NCBI GenBank assembly: GCA_012842645.1 | Contig: DUSJ01000330.1 | Location: 1 to 8,351, forward strand | DNA length: 8,351 nucleotides | Reading direction: 5' to 3' | Origin: Clostridiaceae bacterium | Lineage (GTDB): Bacteria > Bacillota > Clostridia > DSM-8532 | Part shown: piece after piece, positions 6,021 through 8,351 of the stretch | How positions within the stretch are numbered: the stretch's first letter is position 1 | Layout of the letters: each line of letters begins with the position of its first letter | Position numbers and translations under genes: made by a program | Notes under the pieces: model-generated | The model's input: only the letters and a program-made list of their open reading frames with translations | Databases searched by the model: none | Told to the model about the DNA's origin: nothing

Positions 6021-6050
6021 ATGCGGAATAAATTTTTACTTATTAAATGA
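6021..6050 (+). other. Nine-codon open frame with a strong ribosome site
   Basis: ATG at 6021 reads MRNKFLLIK and stops at TGA 6048-6050, which merges with the next ribosome site (GAGGAG 6049-6054). AGGAG at 6010-6014 lies 6 bases before the ATG. It could be a leader whose translation feeds the acetyltransferase at 6065, or the scar of a deleted gene. Confidence 0.3.
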
Positions 6051-6064
6051 GGAGAAGACTCTGA

Positions 6065-6472
6065 ATGATTGAATATTTTGATACTTTAAAGGAAACAGAA
6101 GATCTGGAATTTGAAGGTTTTTTTGAAGGCTGGCCAAATCCGCCGTCTGTTCAGAAGCTCATTAAAATCCTTGAAAACAGTGAGCATGTATGGCTGGCTG
6201 CTGACAGGGATGAAGGAAAAGTCATAGGATTCATCAGTGCTGTTTCAGACAAAACGCTGTGCGCATATATTCCGCTGCCGGAGGTGCTGCCTGAATATCG
6301 TCATAAAGGAATAGGTTCGGAACTGGTACGGCGAATGCTGGATACCCTTGGCGATTACTATATGGTAGACTTATTATGCGATGATAATTTAGTAAGCTTT
6401 TACTCACGCTTTGGTATGCATGAAAGCAAAGGTATGATGATCCGTAATTTCAGAATGCAATGCGGGAAATAG
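6065..6472 (+). CDS. GNAT family N-acetyltransferase
   Basis: A 135-residue single-domain GNAT protein. Residues 41-60 form the central strands (HVWLAADRDEGKVIGFISAV). Motif A is LPEVLPEYRHKGIGSELV, where R79-H-K-G-I-G84 is the acetyl-CoA pyrophosphate loop. The C-terminal DDNLVSFYSRFGMHESKGMM (106-125) is motif B, with the family's usual FYxxFGF-type turn. It would transfer acetyl from acetyl-CoA to an amine; the substrate cannot be told from sequence. ATG 6065 has GAGGAG at 6049-6054, 10 bases upstream. The gene is short for a GNAT but all core motifs are present, so it is probably complete. It lies in the close-packed plus-strand series, 56 bases after the frameshifted hypothetical gene. 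Confidence 0.9.
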   Translation: MIEYFDTLKETEDLEFEGFFEGWPNPPSVQKLIKILENSEHVWLAADRDEGKVIGFISAVSDKTLCAYIPLPEVLPEYRHKGIGSELVRRMLDTLGDYYMVDLLCDDNLVSFYSRFGMHESKGMMIRNFRMQCGK

Positions 6473-6490
6473 AGTCGCAGGAGTGATGAT

Positions 6491-6541
6491 ATGGATCTGC
6501 AGGGAGTACAGTGGCTGACCTTTGATAATGAAATGCTGTAA
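6491..6541 (+). other. Sixteen-codon open frame with a strong ribosome site
   Basis: ATG 6491 reads MDLQGVQWLTFDNEML and stops at TAA 6539-6541. AGGAG at 6479-6483 lies 7 bases upstream. It fills the gap between two acetyltransferase genes. The peptide looks like the beginning of an ordinary protein, so a scar of a deleted gene is the favoured view, a leader peptide the alternative. No other element is seen in this gap. Confidence 0.3.
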
Positions 6542-6553
6542 AAAGCATCATAA

Positions 6554-6559
6554 GTGAGG
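6554..6559 (+). promoter_or_regulatory. Ribosome binding site deciding the start at 6569
   Basis: GTGAGG lies 9 bases before ATG 6569. The in-frame GTG at 6554 belongs to this site and has no ribosome site of its own. Confidence 0.5.
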
Positions 6560-6568
6560 CATAATGAA

Positions 6569-7090
6569 ATGAACGGTTTTATTTTACTCAACAATAAACA
6601 GTTTGCTGTCAGATTATTAAACTCTGCAGATGAAAATCTTGTCCAGGATCTGTGTGAACGCTGTTCCGATTATTATTTGCTGGCTGAGGGCAGACTGCCC
6701 GATAAAAAAGCAGGGCATGGGATCCTGTCCGACTTGCCGCCTGGAAAAGAATCATCAGATAAATTCGTTTATGGAGTTTTCAATCCAGACAATGTACTTG
6801 TGGCCGTGGCCGATATCGTCCGTAATTACAGGGAAGAAGGGGAATGGATGTTAGGCTTGCTCCTTATAGACCCCAATGAGAGAGGGAGCGGCCTTGGGCG
6901 TATTATACACGAGTACATAAAAAATATGGTAAGGGAACAGGGTGGAGTAAAGATCCGGATTGGAGTTCTTGAGGACAATATACGTGCAGTAAAGTTCTGG
7001 ACCGGATTAGGGTACTCGGAAGTAGGCCGGGTTAGGTTAACATATGGAGACAAAGAACACGATGTAATTATCATGAACCTGGTTTTATAA
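6569..7090 (+). CDS. GNAT family N-acetyltransferase
   Basis: A 173-residue GNAT protein distinct from the one before it. The N-terminal helices (about 20-60) carry a CSDYYLLAEGRLPD stretch seen in a group of clostridial and bacillar GNAT proteins of unknown substrate. The core has VYGVFNPDNVLVAVADIV (67-84), then EWMLGLLLIDPNERGSGLG (92-110), in which R105 to G110 form the acetyl-CoA loop. Motif B is EDNIRAVKFWTGLGYSEVGR (135-154), a textbook NxxAxxFWxxxGY. The start is taken at ATG 6569 with GTGAGG at 6554-6559; starting at GTG 6554 would add five residues. It is complete and all motifs are intact. It ends 23 bases before the next gene, so the two are probably cotranscribed. Confidence 0.92.
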   Translation: MNGFILLNNKQFAVRLLNSADENLVQDLCERCSDYYLLAEGRLPDKKAGHGILSDLPPGKESSDKFVYGVFNPDNVLVAVADIVRNYREEGEWMLGLLLIDPNERGSGLGRIIHEYIKNMVREQGGVKIRIGVLEDNIRAVKFWTGLGYSEVGRVRLTYGDKEHDVIIMNLVL

Positions 7091-7099
7091 TTATGAAAA

Positions 7100-7105
7100 G
7101 TGAGG
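7100..7105 (+). promoter_or_regulatory. Ribosome binding site deciding the start at 7114
   Basis: GTGAGG lies 8 bases before ATG 7114. The upstream in-frame ATG at 7093 has none. Confidence 0.55.
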
Positions 7106-7113
7106 TTAATGGG

Positions 7114-7461
7114 ATGAAAAACAGTTTTTCCGAGGTCAAGCTGTTTCAGGTAAAACCTGAAAAAACGGGCGAGTTTGAAAAGTTGATATCAAAGATAGGC
7201 GAGGAACAGAAACAGCAAAAGGGCTGCATCGATATCAAATATCTGAAGCGATTTTACACTATTGATGGAGTCGAGCCCGGAGAACCTCCAAGGGAGCTGA
7301 CCAGGGTAGTCAAGTGCGTAAAATATTTTTCTTTCTGGGAATTTGACACCAGGGAAAATTACGGCAAGGCCACTGAATGGTTCTTCAAGAATTATTTTAA
7401 GGAGATTCAAAAGCTGCTGATCATGCCCTTTGATATAAATTGCGGGTATTCAATATATTAA
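7114..7461 (+). CDS. ABM-like dimeric alpha/beta-barrel protein
   Basis: A 115-residue protein with the look of the antibiotic-biosynthesis-monooxygenase/dimeric alpha-beta barrel superfamily. It opens with a strand (FSEVKLFQVKPEK), then a helix (GEFEKLISKIGEEQKQQKG), then a strand (CIDIKYLKRFYTI). A charged loop with PGEPPREL follows, then strands containing VVKCVKYFSFWEFD and a helix (ATEWFFKNYFKEIQKLL). Members range from heme-degrading and quinol-forming oxygenases to uncharacterised proteins; no specific active-site signature is visible, so no reaction is proposed. The start ATG 7114 is preferred over ATG 7093 because only the former has a ribosome site (GTGAGG, 7100-7105). It sits 23 bases after a GNAT gene and 22 bases before a membrane protein gene, which implies cotranscription. 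Confidence 0.65.
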   Translation: MKNSFSEVKLFQVKPEKTGEFEKLISKIGEEQKQQKGCIDIKYLKRFYTIDGVEPGEPPRELTRVVKCVKYFSFWEFDTRENYGKATEWFFKNYFKEIQKLLIMPFDINCGYSIY

Positions 7462-7471
7462 GCCCCTTTAT

Positions 7472-7475
7472 GAGG
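7472..7475 (+). promoter_or_regulatory. Ribosome binding site deciding the start at 7484
   Basis: GAGG lies 8 bases before ATG 7484. The in-frame GTG at 7475 overlaps it and is not a likely start. Confidence 0.5.
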
Positions 7476-7483
7476 TGCTGTCC

Positions 7484-8104
7484 ATGAACACTATAATCGG
7501 GAAAATCAGTTCTGCAGTGACCGGCATTGCGGTACTTGCATTTGCAATTTCGATGGTCTTTGCTGAAGGCATATTTGCAAGCTGCCTGTCAAGCATGTTC
7601 ATTGCGATGGGGTTTGTGCCTTTTATGTGTGCCGTATTTGCAGTTAGCAAAAGCGATGACAAAAAAGCTGCGGGATATGCCGGAGCAGCTTTTGCGGTTA
7701 TTTATGCCACAATAATATTTTTGGTCTATTATGCCGAATGCACTACGGTAAGGATGAATTCCTCATTAAGCGAGGAAGCCCTTTCTGTTATCAGTTTCGG
7801 ATATACCGGCAGTTTGTTCTTCAATTATGATTTGATTGGATACGCCTTTATGGCCTTGTCAACTTTTTTGATGGGTTTTCTGGTTGAACCGCTGAGCAAA
7901 GCCGACCGAACATTCAGGTGGATGCTTTGGCTCCATGGGATCTTCTTTCTGTCATGCTTTTTTGTGCCCTTGTTTCCAGTATTAAAGGCAGGAACAAATG
8001 ACTTTATCGGTACAATTCTGCTGGAAATATGGTGCGCGTACTTTCTTCCCATATGTATCCTTGGATATCGGTATTTTGACCGGAAAGCTGCCGAACATCA
8101 TTAA
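7484..8104 (+). CDS. Six-helix integral membrane protein of unknown function
   Basis: A 206-residue hydrophobic protein that I do not recognise. By eye it has six membrane segments at about 8-27, 33-53, 62-83, 113-136, 145-165 and 173-196, with a soluble loop of about 28 residues (AECTTVRMNSSLSEEALSVI) between the third and fourth. The end RYFDRKAAEHH is charged and probably cytoplasmic. No transporter, sensor or enzyme motif is visible. The start is taken at ATG 7484, not the GTG at 7475, because TGAGGTG at 7471-7477 is the ribosome site. It follows the ABM-like gene by 22 bases and precedes a GNAT gene by 44 bases. Small membrane proteins of this size occur as lone genes in many Firmicutes, and nothing here ties it to a partner. 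Confidence 0.75.
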   Translation: MNTIIGKISSAVTGIAVLAFAISMVFAEGIFASCLSSMFIAMGFVPFMCAVFAVSKSDDKKAAGYAGAAFAVIYATIIFLVYYAECTTVRMNSSLSEEALSVISFGYTGSLFFNYDLIGYAFMALSTFLMGFLVEPLSKADRTFRWMLWLHGIFFLSCFFVPLFPVLKAGTNDFIGTILLEIWCAYFLPICILGYRYFDRKAAEHH

Positions 8105-8137
8105 CATTTTGAATAGTATTGCTTATTATGAAAATAT

Positions 8138-8144
8138 TGAGGTG
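8138..8144 (+). promoter_or_regulatory. Ribosome binding site deciding the start at 8149
   Basis: TGAGGTG lies just before ATG 8149. The in-frame ATG at 8128 has no ribosome site and its frame would read through this one. Confidence 0.55.
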
Positions 8145-8148
8145 CAGT

Positions 8149-8351
8149 ATGATATCATTACGTAAAATTACATTTGAAAACTTTGGGGAATGCATCAGCC
8201 TGGAAGTTAGGGAAGACCAAAAGAATTTTGTCGCCAGGAATTTGTACAGCCTTGCCGAAGCGTACATTGCCCTGACCAATGGCTCCGTACCTATGCCATT
8301 TGCCATATATAACGATGAAACGATGGTCGGCTTCATTATGATTTCGTATGA
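8149..8351 (+). CDS. GNAT acetyltransferase, BltD/SpeG-like, N-terminal part only
   Basis: The first 67 residues of a gene cut by the window end. It opens MISLRKITFENFGECISLEV, continues with EDQKNFVARNLYSLAEAY and PMPFAIYNDETMVGFIMISY. This arrangement, with QxxFVAxNxxSLAEAY then the first beta-hairpin of the core, is characteristic of the spermine/spermidine acetyltransferase-like BltD group of GNAT proteins. The acetyl-CoA loop lies beyond the window. Polyamine acetylation is the known role of some members, but many relatives are uncharacterised, so the substrate is only a guess. ATG 8149 is chosen because TGAGGTG precedes it at 8138-8144. It is the third readable GNAT gene in the series, not counting the decayed one at 3669-3903. 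Confidence 0.85.
   Translation, partial: MISLRKITFENFGECISLEVREDQKNFVARNLYSLAEAYIALTNGSVPMPFAIYNDETMVGFIMISY

Noticed and set aside
3669..7090. Tandem duplication of acetyltransferase genes
   Set aside because: The GNAT proteins differ in length and sequence outside the general motifs, so they are not recent copies.
3943..8351. Integron-type cassette array, because of the many small same-direction genes
   Set aside because: No attC-like imperfect palindromes or shared sequence at the gene junctions, and no integrase in the window.
1..8351. CRISPR array, tRNA or rRNA genes, riboswitch
   Set aside because: No regularly spaced repeats and no recognisable tRNA, rRNA or known riboswitch core were seen on either strand by eye.

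Overview
The window looks like a chromosomal segment of a strictly or facultatively anaerobic Gram-positive bacterium, most likely a member of the Clostridia. The reasons are the low-to-moderate GC content, strong AGGAGG/GTGAGG Shine-Dalgarno sites, sigma-A type promoters, a superoxide reductase, an AmmeMemoRadiSam locus, and a crowd of small clostridial-type acetyltransferase genes. The genus cannot be told from this piece.

Left part (2-2321, minus strand). A two-gene operon encodes a fused LigB/Memo-like plus AMMECR1 protein, followed after 6 bases by the radical SAM partner AmrS. A good sigma-A promoter lies upstream at 2293-2321. The biochemical role of this three-component set is not established. 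Here two of the three parts are one polypeptide.

Divergently (2466-2855, plus strand) lies a two-iron desulfoferrodoxin (superoxide reductase) with every metal ligand present. It is preceded by an 11-bp perfect inverted repeat and followed by a 14-bp terminator hairpin. A small single-pass membrane protein of DUF5412 type follows on the minus strand with its own promoter.

Region 3471-3942 has no intact gene. It holds a decayed GNAT acetyltransferase gene whose promoter and ribosome site survive while most of the body is lost and the rest is frameshifted. The leftover promoter may now serve the downstream gene.

Right part (3943-8351, plus strand). This is a close-packed, same-direction series of small accessory genes: a flavodoxin-fold NAD(P)H oxidoreductase, a DinB-like protein with a HicB-like N-terminal part, an unrecognised protein whose start is probably frameshifted, a GNAT, a second GNAT, a dimeric alpha/beta-barrel (ABM-like) protein, a six-helix membrane protein, and the start of a BltD/SpeG-like GNAT. 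Gaps between them contain tiny open frames with good ribosome sites (6021-6050, 6491-6541) that look like leaders or scars of lost genes. The series reads as an accretion of stress or detoxification genes rather than one pathway.

I see no rRNA, tRNA, CRISPR, insertion sequence or integron attachment site. The most interesting items are the fused Memo-AMMECR1/radical SAM operon beside a superoxide reductase, the dyad in their shared intergenic region, and the accessory run with its remnants.
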